From JBMONI01 sp049324575 (GTDB lineage: Bacteria > Omnitrophota > Omnitrophia > Omnitrophales > Aquincolibacteriaceae), in contig JBMONI010000019.1 in the NCBI GenBank assembly GCA_049324575.1, positions 3,831-67,830 on the forward strand: a stretch of DNA of 64,000 nt, given 5' to 3'. The notes below the pieces were generated by a model. The model was not told the DNA's origin. It searched no databases and saw only the letters and a list, made by a program, of their open reading frames with translations. The position numbers and the translations under genes were made by a program. Position 1 is the first letter of the stretch; each line of letters starts with the position of its first letter. This document shows positions 1 through 8,546 of this stretch, piece by piece.

Positions 1-788
1 TTCAGCCGCGCGAACTCGATCTGCTGGGGATGGTGGATGCCGAGCTCGTCCAGGAACCAGTCATAGAGCGGGCGGTTGTTCTCGAACTCCAGCGTACAGA
101 TCGAATGCGTGATCCCTTCGAGCGAATCCGAAACACAGTGCGTGAAATCGTACATCGGATAAATGCACCAGGTGTCCCCGGTCCGGTGATGCGAAGCCTT
201 CTTGATACGGTACATGGTCGGGTCGCGCATGTTGATGTTCGGCGAGGCCATGTCGATCTTGGCCCGAAGCACGCGCGAGCCCTCCTCGAACTCCCCGGCC
301 TTCATGCGCTCGAAAAGCGCAAGGTTCTCTTCCGCCGAGCGGCCGCGGTAAGGGCTGTCCTTGCCGGGTTCGGTGAGCGTCCCGCGGTAACGGCGCTGTT
401 CGTCGGGGCTCAGGTCGCAAACATAGGCCTTCCCTTTCCGGATGAGCTGGACCGCGAACTCGTAGAGCCGGCCGAAATAATCGGACGCGTAATATTCGCG
501 TTCCTGCCAGTCGAAGCCGAGCCACTTCACGTCGTCGCGGATCGAATCCACGTATTCGACCTCTTCCTTGACGGGATTCGTGTCGTCGAAACGGAGATTG
601 CAGAGGCCCTTGTAATCGCGCGCAAGGCCGAAATTAAGGCAGATCGATTTGGCGTGGCCGATATGCAGGTAGCCGTTCGGCTCGGGCGGAAAACGCGTGT
701 GAACGCGCCCCCCGTTCTTGCCCGTCTTCAGGTCTTCGTCGATGATGTCGCGGATGAAATTGGAAGCGGCGCGGGCCGGGTCGTTCAT
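1..788 (-). CDS. glnS: Glutaminyl-tRNA synthetase, C-terminal part outside window
   Basis: Class Ic synthetase that charges tRNA-Gln directly with glutamine in the cytoplasm. The reading frame starts MNDPARAASNF and carries the HIGH-type ATP motif PPEPNGYLHIGHAKS at about residues 33-47, then the GlnRS-type stretches LRFDDTNP and DTWCIYPMYDFTHC. Only the first 262 codons lie in the window; the KMSKS loop and anticodon-binding domain are missing because the contig is cut, not because the gene is broken. The ATG shares one base with the gltX stop (TGATG), so the two are translationally coupled. Phe-Asp-Asp-Thr-Asn is typical of GlnRS, and the gene next door is clearly GluRS, so confusion between the two is unlikely. 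Confidence 0.96.
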   Translation of the reverse strand, partial: MNDPARAASNFIRDIIDEDLKTGKNGGRVHTRFPPEPNGYLHIGHAKSICLNFGLARDYKGLCNLRFDDTNPVKEEVEYVDSIRDDVKWLGFDWQEREYYASDYFGRLYEFAVQLIRKGKAYVCDLSPDEQRRYRGTLTEPGKDSPYRGRSAEENLALFERMKAGEFEEGSRVLRAKIDMASPNINMRDPTMYRIKKASHHRTGDTWCIYPMYDFTHCVSDSLEGITHSICTLEFENNRPLYDWFLDELGIHHPQQIEFARL

Positions 789-2089
789 CAAAGCCCCTCC
801 CCCCGGAGGAACCGCTTCGCGCGCGCCAAGCAAGTTTCCTTTCCGATGAGCTCCATGACCTCAAAAAGGCCCGGCGTCGCGGTCTGACCGGTCAGGACAT
901 AGCGCAACGGATGGATGAGCGCCTTGGCCTCGAGCCCTTCCTTCTCGGCCGTCCGGCGGGTCATCTGCTCGAGCGCGGGCAGATCGGAAAAACCGCCGAG
1001 GCCTTCCGCTCCGCCGATCCAGGCTTCGAGCGCGCGGATGAACACCGGGTCCGAGCGGACCTCGTCCAGGAATTTTTTGTCCTCATAACCGATATCTCCG
1101 CTCAAATAGCGCGTCCGCTCCTCCAGTTCGCCCAGATTCTCGATCCGGGCCCGGTAAAGAAGCGCGATCTTTTTCCACCGGACCGCATCGCTCAGGTCCA
1201 TGCGCCCTTCCCAGAACGCCGTGAGCCGCGCAAGGTAATCCTCGGCGGAGAGTTTGCGCAAATGCTGGCCGTTGATCCATCCGAGCTTGGTCCGGTCGAA
1301 GCAGGCCGCGGATTTCGTCACTTTCTTCAGCGAGAACTTCTTGACGAGTTCGGCGAGCGTAAAGACCTCCTGATTGTCGGAGGAGCCCCACCCCAGGAGC
1401 GCCAGATAGTTCAGCAGGCCCTCCGGCAAATAGCCCTGTTCGCGGTAAGCGCTCAAGGCCACCGCCCCGTGGCGCTTCGAGAGCGGCGTGCCGTCCTGGC
1501 CGTGGATGAGAGGCAGATGCGCGAACTTCGGAGGTTTCCATCCCAGGGCCTCGTAGACGAGGATCTGGCGCGGCGTGTTCGAGAGATGGTCCTCGCCGCG
1601 GATCACGTGCGAGATCTCCATTTCGTGGTCGTCGACCACGCAGGCGAACTGGTAGGTCGGGAACCCGTCGGACTTCATGATGACCATGTCCTCGAAGATC
1701 GAGGAATCGAACTTGACGGTTTCGCGGATAATGTCGGTAAAGATGACCTCTTTTTTCGGAAAACGGAAACGGACGGCCTTGCGCCCTTCCTCCTCGACCT
1801 CATAGGCCTGCCCGGCCGCCAGGAGTTTCGCCGCATATTCGCGGTAGCGCTCGAGCCGCTGGCTCTGGTAAACAAGCGCTTCGTCCCAGGCGAGGCCGAG
1901 CCACTTCAGGGACTCGAGGATATTGTCCTCAAAACGTTTTTCGGAACGTTCGCGGTCGGTGTCCTCGATCCTGAGAAGAAATTTCCCTCCCTGCCCACGG
2001 GCGTACAGGTAGCAGAAAAGCGCGGTGCGCACACCTCCGATATGGAGAAAACCTGTGGGGGACGGTGCAAAGCGGGTTCGGATCGTCAT
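788..2089 (-). CDS. gltX: Glutamyl-tRNA synthetase
   Basis: Charges tRNA-Glu with glutamate. The 433-residue protein opens with the class I motif PSPTGFLHIGG (residues 9-19), has the second ATP-binding loop as PLSKRHG, and the family stretch FDRTKLGWINGQHL ahead of the alpha-helical anticodon-binding part. It is somewhat shorter than the 465-490 residues usual for bacterial GluRS, with a compact C-terminus. ATG start follows GGGAAG. It ends by sharing a base with the glnS start and is preceded at 24 nt by a response regulator gene. With glnS present, a non-discriminating GluRS making Glu-tRNA-Gln would be unnecessary, but specificity cannot be read from sequence by eye. Confidence 0.97.
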   Translation of the reverse strand: MTIRTRFAPSPTGFLHIGGVRTALFCYLYARGQGGKFLLRIEDTDRERSEKRFEDNILESLKWLGLAWDEALVYQSQRLERYREYAAKLLAAGQAYEVEEEGRKAVRFRFPKKEVIFTDIIRETVKFDSSIFEDMVIMKSDGFPTYQFACVVDDHEMEISHVIRGEDHLSNTPRQILVYEALGWKPPKFAHLPLIHGQDGTPLSKRHGAVALSAYREQGYLPEGLLNYLALLGWGSSDNQEVFTLAELVKKFSLKKVTKSAACFDRTKLGWINGQHLRKLSAEDYLARLTAFWEGRMDLSDAVRWKKIALLYRARIENLGELEERTRYLSGDIGYEDKKFLDEVRSDPVFIRALEAWIGGAEGLGGFSDLPALEQMTRRTAEKEGLEAKALIHPLRYVLTGQTATPGLFEVMELIGKETCLARAKRFLRGEGL

Positions 2090-2113
2090 GAGCTTCCCGA
2101 AGACCGGCCGGGG

Positions 2114-2479
2114 TTATACCGCCTGCCGGGACTGGACCGATTTCAAGAGCGTGCGGACCTGGTTCAGATCGAGCGGTTTTCTCAGGCAGGCCAGCGCCCC
2201 GAGATCGAGAATGTCGCGCTCTTTGTTCGGCGGAAGGAACCCGGACATGATCACGACCTGCACTTTTTTATTGATGGCGTGGATCTTCTCGAACACCTCG
2301 CGCCCCTCCATCCTCGGCATCAAAACGTCGAGGAACACCACCTCGAACTCTTCGCGCCCGACCTTCTCCAGCGCTTCCATGCCGTTCAGGGCGATCTGGA
2401 CGTCGTGCCCTTCGTCATGGAGGATATCGCGGAACTCTTCGCAAATGCTTTTTTCATCGTCGACGATCAATATCTTCAT
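2114..2479 (-). CDS. Single-domain response regulator
   Basis: Stand-alone CheY-like receiver of 121 residues with no output domain. Acidic pocket D8/D9, phospho-acceptor D51 (VVFLDVLMP), conserved S79 and K101-P102 are all present, so it should be phosphorylatable. AGGA lies 7 nt before the ATG. It sits between nadK (73 nt upstream) and gltX (24 nt downstream), so it is probably co-transcribed with housekeeping genes. No partner kinase is adjacent; the only sensor kinase in the window is 16 kb away. Its partner and output are unknown. Confidence 0.9.
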   Translation of the reverse strand: MKILIVDDEKSICEEFRDILHDEGHDVQIALNGMEALEKVGREEFEVVFLDVLMPRMEGREVFEKIHAINKKVQVVIMSGFLPPNKERDILDLGALACLRKPLDLNQVRTLLKSVQSRQAV

Positions 2480-2552
2480 CGTAAGGTCCTATTGTTGGGC
2501 CGACGGCGGCCGTCTTCTCTTTAGAACGGCCTGTCGCGGGCTTTTCTTGAGT

Positions 2553-3380
2553 TCACGGAAAACGGAAATTCTCGCGCAGGGTCCCGAAATAACTGCGCTT
2601 GGAGCTTTTGATCAGCTGGATACGGCTCGCAGCACGGGTGATTTCCACCTGATATGTGTTGTCGATCTCGAAGTTCTGCTGGCCGTCGGCGGTCAGCAGG
2701 GCCTTTTCGCCCTCCTGAGTCGGGCGGATCTTGACCGAGATCTTTTCATCCGCGCGCACGAGGATCGGCCTCAGCGACGAAGCGTGCGGACAGATCGGAG
2801 TGATCACGAGCGCCTCGATCGTCGGGTGCACGATCGCCCCGCCCGCCGAAAGCGAATAGGCGGTCGACCCCGTCGGCGTAGCGAGGATCAGCCCGTCGCC
2901 CGCAAAACGGGTCAAAAGCTCGCCGGAAATGAACACTTCCACATGCAAAAGGCGCGTCAGGCCTTCCCTGCTGATCACGATATCGTTCAGGGCGATCACG
3001 CGCCGCTCCTCTTTCGATTGCCCTTTTCTCAGCGAACAAGAAAGCATCATTCTTTCTTCGACCTCGAACTGTCCAAGAAGGACCGAGGTCAATTCCTCGA
3101 AGACCTCGGATTCCTTGACCTCGGTCAAAAACCCGATCCTCCCCAGATTCACGCCCAGGATCGGCACCGACCGCTCTTTCATTTTCCCGGCCACCGAGAG
3201 AATGGTCCCGTCCCCGCCAAGGCAGAGGATGATCTCGGCGCCAGCGATCACCTCTTCGACCGAGAGGGAAAGGGAATCCAGGACCTTGGCGTCCCTTTTG
3301 GAAAGCCAGTCGAGGATCTTGGCGTGCAATTCGCGCGCCCCCTGTTTGTTCAGATTGACAACGATCCCGAGGGTCTTCAT
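2553..3380 (-). CDS. nadK: NAD kinase
   Basis: ATP-NAD kinase that makes NADP. The 275-residue protein has the diagnostic GGDGT motif (residues 55-59), the NLGRIGFLTE segment (about 79-88) and the glycine-rich ATPTGSTAYSLSAGG segment of the C-terminal beta domain. The ATG at 3380 was chosen over upstream in-frame codons because it overlaps the dxs stop as ATGA and gives the standard N-terminus MKTLGIVVN. It lies directly downstream of dxs, whose pathway partner IspC consumes NADPH, although ispC itself is not in the window. Confidence 0.95.
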   Translation of the reverse strand: MKTLGIVVNLNKQGARELHAKILDWLSKRDAKVLDSLSLSVEEVIAGAEIILCLGGDGTILSVAGKMKERSVPILGVNLGRIGFLTEVKESEVFEELTSVLLGQFEVEERMMLSCSLRKGQSKEERRVIALNDIVISREGLTRLLHVEVFISGELLTRFAGDGLILATPTGSTAYSLSAGGAIVHPTIEALVITPICPHASSLRPILVRADEKISVKIRPTQEGEKALLTADGQQNFEIDNTYQVEITRAASRIQLIKSSKRSYFGTLRENFRFP

Positions 3381-5305
3381 CGAGCGGACACCTTCATGCC
3401 TGAAAAAAAGTTCGCCGGCAGGTCGGCCAGCACCCGTTCCGCGATCCGCTCCGCGGAAAGCCCGAAAGCGTGGAGCCATTTGTCCCGGGAGCCGTGCTCG
3501 ATAAACAGGTCCGGCAGCGCGAGCCGGGCTACCGGCCCCGGGTCGAGGCCTTCTTTCTCGAACCATTCCAGGACCAGGGCGCCGAATCCTCCCGTAAGCA
3601 CGTGTTCTTCGAGTGTATAGATCTTTCGGAATTTTTTCGCGACCTTCTTCAGCAGGGCCCCATCCAACGGCTTGGCAAAACGCATGTTCACGACCTGGAC
3701 GCTTTTGCCCGCCGCGCGGATCTTTTGGGCGGCTTCCAGCGCGCGCTCCACCATCGAACCCAGGGCCAAAAGGCAGACGTCTTCCCCCTCTTCGAGGATT
3801 TCCGCCTGGCCAACCGAAAAACGTTTCTCCGCAAGCCGCTCGAGCGAGGGCCCGATATTGGAACGGGGATAGCGCAGCGCGAAGATCCCGCGCGCGCGAA
3901 GTCCCAGCTCAAGCATCCGTTCCATCTCGAACGCATTGACCGGCGCCGCAATGACCGCGCCCGGGATCGGCGCCAGAAAGGCGATATCGAAGACCCCGTG
4001 ATGCGTGGGACCGTCGGCCCCGACGAGCCCCGCCCGGTCAAGCCCGAAGACCACGCTCAGGTCCTGGAGCGCAACGTCATGGACCAGCGGATCGTAAGCG
4101 CGCTGGAGAAAGGTTGAATAAATGGCGCAGACAGGTTTTAGGCCCCCTTTCGCCAGGGCGCCCGCGAAAGTCACGGCGTGCTGTTCGGCAATGCCGACGT
4201 CAAAGAACCGCGAGGGAAATTCTTTCTGAAAATTCGCAAGCCCCGTCCCGGTCGGCATCGCGGCTGTGATCGCGACCACGTCCGGATTCTTGCGCGCGAT
4301 CCGCAGAAGGGCTTTTGAAAAAGCCTCCGTGTAAGCGACCTCCACGGGGACCGGGCCCGGAATCTCGACGCAGCCCTTGATCTTCTCGCCCGTGCGCACG
4401 TCGAACGGCATAACGCCGTGAAGGCGCTCTTCATCCTTTTCGGCGAACTCGTAGCCCTTCCCTTTTTGCGTGATCACATGCAAGAGCGCGGTCTGAGGCA
4501 GCGCAAGGACCTTCTGCAGGGTCTCGATCAGGCCCGGAAGGTCGTGCCCATCGATCGGCCCGAAATAGCGGAGTCCGAGCTCTTCGAAAATGATCCCCGG
4601 GACCAGGATGTGCTTCATGCTCTCGAGCGAATTGTTCGCAAGCCGGCGCAGCCGCGGAAAACGCCCGAGCTGTTTTTCGACCTCGGTGCGGATGCGGTTA
4701 TAGAGCGGATTGGTGATGACGCGGTTCAGGTATTTGCTGACCCCGCCCACGTTCCTCGCGATCGACATTTCATTGTCGTTGAGGAGGATCAGCATGTTCT
4801 TCTTCAGATGCCCGGCATTGTTGAGCGCCTCGTAGGAAAGTCCCGCCGTGAGCGCCCCATCGCCGACAACGGCAACCACGCGTTCCTGGCCGCCCTTCAG
4901 ATCGCGCGCCGCCGCGAGCCCAAGCGCCTGAGAGATCGCGGTGCCGGCATGGCCGACCAAAAAAGGATCATAAGGACTTTCGAACGGCGACGGAAAACCG
5001 CTCAGGCCGTCGTGCTGACGGAGGGTTTTCATCCCGGCGCGCCGGCCGGTGATCATTTTATGAGCATAAGCCTGATGCCCGACGTCCCAACAGATCTTGT
5101 CCTGAGGTGGATGGAGCACGTAATGGAGCGCGAGGTTGATCTCGAGCGCGCCGAGGCTCGCGCCCAGATGGCCGCCCGTTTTCGAAACGCTATCAATCAT
5201 GAAGTCGCGGTACTCCGCCGCGACATCCGGAAGTTTCGCGAGCGGAACGGCCTTGAGGTCTTCCGGTGAATTGATCTTTTCGATCCACTGATAGACTTTC
5301 TTCAA
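3377..5305 (-). CDS. dxs: 1-deoxy-D-xylulose-5-phosphate synthase
   Basis: First enzyme of the DXP/MEP isoprenoid route; condenses pyruvate and glyceraldehyde-3-phosphate using thiamine diphosphate. The 642-residue product has SKTGGHLGAS (41-50), the ThDP/Mg motif VVGDGALTAG with GDG at 148-150 and the paired NN at 162-163, a central DGPTHHGVFD and a transketolase C-terminal domain. The likely start is TTG at 5305: it overlaps the ispA stop as TTGA and has GGGAG 9 nt upstream, while longer in-frame versions run through the ispA coding region without a better site. It forms the widespread xseA-xseB-ispA-dxs order. Confidence 0.95.
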   Translation of the reverse strand: MKKVYQWIEKINSPEDLKAVPLAKLPDVAAEYRDFMIDSVSKTGGHLGASLGALEINLALHYVLHPPQDKICWDVGHQAYAHKMITGRRAGMKTLRQHDGLSGFPSPFESPYDPFLVGHAGTAISQALGLAAARDLKGGQERVVAVVGDGALTAGLSYEALNNAGHLKKNMLILLNDNEMSIARNVGGVSKYLNRVITNPLYNRIRTEVEKQLGRFPRLRRLANNSLESMKHILVPGIIFEELGLRYFGPIDGHDLPGLIETLQKVLALPQTALLHVITQKGKGYEFAEKDEERLHGVMPFDVRTGEKIKGCVEIPGPVPVEVAYTEAFSKALLRIARKNPDVVAITAAMPTGTGLANFQKEFPSRFFDVGIAEQHAVTFAGALAKGGLKPVCAIYSTFLQRAYDPLVHDVALQDLSVVFGLDRAGLVGADGPTHHGVFDIAFLAPIPGAVIAAPVNAFEMERMLELGLRARGIFALRYPRSNIGPSLERLAEKRFSVGQAEILEEGEDVCLLALGSMVERALEAAQKIRAAGKSVQVVNMRFAKPLDGALLKKVAKKFRKIYTLEEHVLTGGFGALVLEWFEKEGLDPGPVARLALPDLFIEHGSRDKWLHAFGLSAERIAERVLADLPANFFSGMKVSAR

Positions 5306-6123
5306 CGCGATATTCTCCCAATCATGAAATCCAGCAGAGCTTCCAGCCTGGCGCCGCGGGCCCCCCAAGGTTTAATCTCGCGCTTGGCCGCCGCCGTGAG
5401 GTCACGGATCTTGGCGCCGAGTTCCTGCGCCTTCATGGCCTTCAGGTAACCATCCCCGTCGAGGAAATCATCCACGGCCTGAAAAAGCAGACCGAGGAGT
5501 TCTCCGAACTTTTGGATTCGGGACCGGTCGTCCCGGGAAGCGCCGGCAGCGATCGCCCCGCAAACCGCGCTCGCCTTGATCAGCTGGCCCGTTTTCTGGA
5601 TGCTGATGTAATCGAGCGCCGCCAGATCCGGAGTCCCCTCTCCGGCCACGAGATCGGCGATCTGCCCGCCAATCATACCATAACCGCCTGTGGCCGTCGA
5701 TATTTCCGCCAGGTAGGCGGCCGTCCGCTCCGGCGAGGACGCGTGCGTCAGGAGACCGAAGGCCTGGACGATCAGGGCATCCCCGGCCAAAAGCGCGACC
5801 GCTTCTCCGAACTTCTTATGACAACTGGGTTTCCCCCGGCGAAGGTCGTCATTATCCATCGAGGGAAGATCGTCATGCACCAGCGACGAAGCATGGATGA
5901 GTTCGATCGAAACCGCGGGCCAAAGCGCCTCGGAAGTATCCCCGCCGAGCGCCTCGCAAGCCGCCAGGGTCAGGACGGGCCGGAACCGTTTCCCCTCCCC
6001 CAGCACGGCATAGCGCATCGCCTGATGAAGGACCTCGGGATAGGTGGCTTCCGGCGGAAGGCAGTCCTGGAGCGCCTGTTCGATCTTCTCCCGTTCGGTC
6101 CGGAAAAAATTTTCGTAGCTCAA
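5302..6123 (-). CDS. ispA: Polyprenyl (geranyl/farnesyl) diphosphate synthase
   Basis: Short-chain trans-prenyltransferase that elongates DMAPP/GPP with IPP. The 273-residue protein has GKRFRP (44-49), a first Asp-rich motif HDDLPSMDND with DD at 84-85 and D90 (the bacterial DDxxxxD form), and a second Asp-rich motif DDFLDGD. The start is taken as TTG at 6123: it forms a TTGA overlap with the xseB stop and has GAGGAG 8 nt upstream, giving MSYENFFRTE. Chain length (C10, C15 or C20) cannot be fixed from these motifs; farnesyl diphosphate is the commonest product of this operon context. Confidence 0.93.
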   Translation of the reverse strand: MSYENFFRTEREKIEQALQDCLPPEATYPEVLHQAMRYAVLGEGKRFRPVLTLAACEALGGDTSEALWPAVSIELIHASSLVHDDLPSMDNDDLRRGKPSCHKKFGEAVALLAGDALIVQAFGLLTHASSPERTAAYLAEISTATGGYGMIGGQIADLVAGEGTPDLAALDYISIQKTGQLIKASAVCGAIAAGASRDDRSRIQKFGELLGLLFQAVDDFLDGDGYLKAMKAQELGAKIRDLTAAAKREIKPWGARGARLEALLDFMIGRISR

Positions 6124-6431
6124 ATCAAGGTCTCCTCGTCTGCGGCGGACGCGCTTTTTCGGGAAGGCGTTCTCGTCCCTTTGCGAGCCGGGCGCGTTTC
6201 GTCCTCTTCGGCCGTAAAATCCTCCCGGCGGAAAGTGCCGTCGGGGTTCTCGGTGAGCAACTGGATCTTTTTTTCGGCCTTTGAAAGCTTCTCCTGGCAA
6301 AAACGGGAAAGTTTGACCCCTTCCTCGAATTTTTTCAGAGCATCCTCGAGAGCGACGTCCCCCGACTCCAGCTCCTGCACAATCTTTTCCAGACGTTCCA
6401 GTGCTTTTTCAAACGAGATCTCTTGGGTCAT
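6120..6431 (-). CDS. xseB: Exodeoxyribonuclease VII small subunit
   Basis: Small subunit of ExoVII, the single-strand DNA exonuclease. The 103-residue helical protein has the family core SFEKALERLEKIVQELES and GDVALEDALKKFEEGVKL, then a charged, lower-complexity tail of about 30 residues that most XseB proteins (60-85 residues) lack. ATG start lies 1 nt after the xseA stop. Its own stop overlaps the ispA start. Confidence 0.93.
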   Translation of the reverse strand: MTQEISFEKALERLEKIVQELESGDVALEDALKKFEEGVKLSRFCQEKLSKAEKKIQLLTENPDGTFRREDFTAEEDETRPARKGTRTPSRKSASAADEETLI

Positions 6432-6432
6432 G

Positions 6433-7692
6433 TCATGCTCCTTTGGGAGGTTCTATCCCTGTGATTTTGGATTCAATGTCGCCTTTCCATAAACGGGTCC
6501 GGAGAATATCCCCGGAACGCAAGCCGCGGATCTCTTTGACCGGGCGGCCTTCTTTGTCAAAAGTGATCGAATATCCCCGGCCGAGGACCGCAAGGGGGCT
6601 CAGGGCATTCAGTTTTCCCGCGAAGGCTTCAAAGGCCTGCTTACGGGACGCCACGAACGCTTTCCAGTAATTTTGCAACTGGCGCGCAAGTTCGTCGAGC
6701 CGCTGAGAAAATCCGTCGATCAATAAGGCCGGCTGCTGGAACGCGTACGTAGAGGTAAGCCGCTCCAAATGCTGTTTTTCATAATCCAGGAGACTTCGAA
6801 GCGCCTTTTCCATGCGCCCGCGGTCGTCGGCGAGCCTTTCTTCGAGCGCTTCCCGGTTCTGCACCACGAGTTCCGCCGCCGCTGAAGGCGTCGGCGCGCG
6901 CAAGTCCGCGACCATGTCGCAGATCGTGAAATCGATCTCGTGCCCCACGGCTGAGATGACCGGGATCGAACACCCATAGACGGCCCGCGCAACCTTCTCC
7001 TCGTTAAAAGCCCACAAATCCTCGATGCTTCCGCCGCCGCGGCCGACGATCAAGACCTCGATTCCGCCCACGCGCTGCATGGCGAGTATCCCCTGCGCGA
7101 TCTCCTCCGCGGCCCCTTCGCCCTGCACGCGCACGGGGTAGATCAGCACTTGGGTCCCATGGAACCGCCGGCCGATCACGTTCAGGATATCGCGGATCGC
7201 GGCACCCGTCGGCGAAGTGACGACCCCGACCACGTTCGGATATTTCGGGATCGGTTTTTTCCGGTCAGCGCGGAAAAGCCCTTCTTTTTCGAGCTTTTCC
7301 TTGAGCTGGAGAAACGCGAGCTGGAGCGCCCCGAGCCCCTTCGGTTCCATGCGCTCGACATAGAATTGATACTGTCCACGCACGTCATAAAGCGAGACCT
7401 TGCCGTAAACCAGGACCTGGAGCCCGTCTTTGAGCTCAAAACGGATTTTGTCGTTATAGCGGCTGAAGAAAACGGCGCTGATCTGCGACGTTTCGTCCTT
7501 GAGGGAAAGATAAATATGGCCGGAAGTGTGTTTTTTGAGGTTCGAGATCTCGCCTTCGAGCCAAATACCACTGAACTGCGCTTCCAGGTAACCGCGCGCG
7601 CGCTGGTTGAGCTCGGTGACCGTGTAGACCTTGCGCATCGAGGCAGGGCTGGCCCCGAAAGTCCTGAGATGAGAAGCGTTCGTTGGGTCCAT
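6433..7692 (-). CDS. xseA: Exodeoxyribonuclease VII large subunit
   Basis: Catalytic subunit of ExoVII. The 419-residue protein shows an N-terminal OB fold (about residues 20-115, with VTELN and WLEGEISNLK), the catalytic domain including VGVVTSPTGAAIRDIL, RGGGSIEDLW and ISAVGHEIDFTICD, then the long helical region that binds XseB. The ATG gives an N-terminal extension of about 18 residues; the internal ATG before RKVYTVTELN is an alternative start. It lies 3 nt after the 5-FCL stop and 1 nt before xseB. Confidence 0.95.
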   Translation of the reverse strand: MDPTNASHLRTFGASPASMRKVYTVTELNQRARGYLEAQFSGIWLEGEISNLKKHTSGHIYLSLKDETSQISAVFFSRYNDKIRFELKDGLQVLVYGKVSLYDVRGQYQFYVERMEPKGLGALQLAFLQLKEKLEKEGLFRADRKKPIPKYPNVVGVVTSPTGAAIRDILNVIGRRFHGTQVLIYPVRVQGEGAAEEIAQGILAMQRVGGIEVLIVGRGGGSIEDLWAFNEEKVARAVYGCSIPVISAVGHEIDFTICDMVADLRAPTPSAAAELVVQNREALEERLADDRGRMEKALRSLLDYEKQHLERLTSTYAFQQPALLIDGFSQRLDELARQLQNYWKAFVASRKQAFEAFAGKLNALSPLAVLGRGYSITFDKEGRPVKEIRGLRSGDILRTRLWKGDIESKITGIEPPKGA

Positions 7693-7695
7693 ATT

Positions 7696-8256
7696 TCAGT
7701 CCGTCAAAACAGCATCCATTCTGATATCGTTCGGTCCGGCCGGGACCTTCTTCACGCATTGTTCGCGGAACGCATAACCGATCTTAATCGTTCTTCGGAG
7801 CGGCCGCAGAAAACGGTCGAAATAGCCGCCACCGCGGCCGAGCCTTCTCCCGCACCGGTCGAAGGCAAGTCCGGGCACGATGGCAATCTCGATCGCCGAC
7901 GGCCGCGCGCAGGCCGGCAGGCCTTTTCTCGGCTCGGGGATCCCGTACGCACCGCGAACGAGATCGCGTTCGAGATGGCGGATCCGGACCCCCTTCATCC
8001 GTGAATGGGCCCGATCGACCTTAGGCACATAGACCTCTTTTTGGCATCGCAGGAGATACCGGATAAGCCGATGCGTTCCTGGTTCTTTTTTGAACGAAAC
8101 ATAGACCAGGAATTTCGCGGCCTCCCGCACGGCCGGAAGCCCGATGAGCTTCCGGAATAAACGGCCGCTCTTTCGGCAGCATGTGGCGGAAGGGATTGTC
8201 GCGATCTTTCTGCGCATTCGGTTGCGCAAAAGGGCTTTGGCGTCCGGAACTACCAT
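7696..8256 (-). CDS. 5-formyltetrahydrofolate cyclo-ligase
   Basis: Converts 5-formyl-THF to 5,10-methenyl-THF with ATP, salvaging an inhibitory folate. The 186-residue protein has the family signature VPGLAFDRCGRRLGRGGGYF near residues 128-147 and an N-terminal lysine/arginine-rich helix as in MTHFS proteins. It is the first gene of the xseA-dxs-gltX operon. No good ribosome-binding site precedes the ATG at 8256; an internal ATG at residue 14 is possible. Confidence 0.9.
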   Translation of the reverse strand: MVVPDAKALLRNRMRRKIATIPSATCCRKSGRLFRKLIGLPAVREAAKFLVYVSFKKEPGTHRLIRYLLRCQKEVYVPKVDRAHSRMKGVRIRHLERDLVRGAYGIPEPRKGLPACARPSAIEIAIVPGLAFDRCGRRLGRGGGYFDRFLRPLRRTIKIGYAFREQCVKKVPAGPNDIRMDAVLTD

Positions 8257-8317
8257 AGAGGGGGGTATTCTATCGAAAACTTCTCAAGCGGGCTAGGCCT
8301 ATCGCCGGGAAACCCTC

Positions 8318-8355
8318 CTTATCAACCCTCTATCAAACCCCCGGTGTTTGATAAG
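8318..8355. repeat. Overlapping inverted repeats able to form alternative hairpins
   Basis: CTTATCAA at 8318-8325 can pair with TTGATAAG at 8348-8355, while TATCAAAC at 8331-8338 can pair with GTTTGATA at 8346-8353. The right arm is shared, so the two stems exclude each other. It lies between tRNA-Arg and the 5-FCL start; function unknown. Confidence 0.5.
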
Positions 8356-8384
8356 GCAAAAAGGAAATGCCCCCAGCATGAATC

Positions 8385-8436
8385 CCCGCCAAAAATCTTC
8401 GGCGGGCCTAGCCTCGCCGGCAGGCGGGTCCGCCTA
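8385..8436. repeat. GC-rich palindromic element
   Basis: CCCGCC (8385-8390) pairs with GGCGGG (8401-8406) around a 10-nt A/T-rich loop; immediately after, CGCC-GGCA-GGCG forms a second small stem at 8415-8426. The composition resembles dispersed extragenic palindromes (REP-like), but no second copy was found in this window. Confidence 0.35.
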
Positions 8437-8472
8437 TGCTTTGTGGCGGAGAACATGATCGTATAAAAACAA

Positions 8473-8546
8473 TACCCCCAAGAGGAATCGAACCTCTAAC
8501 CCTCTCCTTAGGACGGAGATGCTCTATCCAATTGAGCTATGGGGGC
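8473..8546 (-). tRNA. tRNA-Arg (anticodon CCU)
   Basis: A 74-nt cloverleaf reads on the minus strand: acceptor GCCCCCA, D-arm GCTC/GAGC with AATTGGATA loop, anticodon stem TCTCC/GGAGA with loop GTCCTAA (anticodon CCT, decoding AGG), short variable loop, and T-arm AGAGG-TTCGATT-CCTCT. The acceptor pairs A7 to C2 normally but position 1-72 is G-T. The discriminator is A, the usual base for most tRNA-Arg. The CCA end is not encoded. Confidence 0.95.

Noticed and set aside
911..2524. Plus-strand frame of 537 codons
   Set aside because: Antisense to gltX and the response regulator, no family similarity.
3381..3566. N-terminal extension of NAD kinase into dxs
   Set aside because: The extra residues are Arg/Gly/Pro-rich shadow sequence of dxs; the ATGA overlap gives the standard start.
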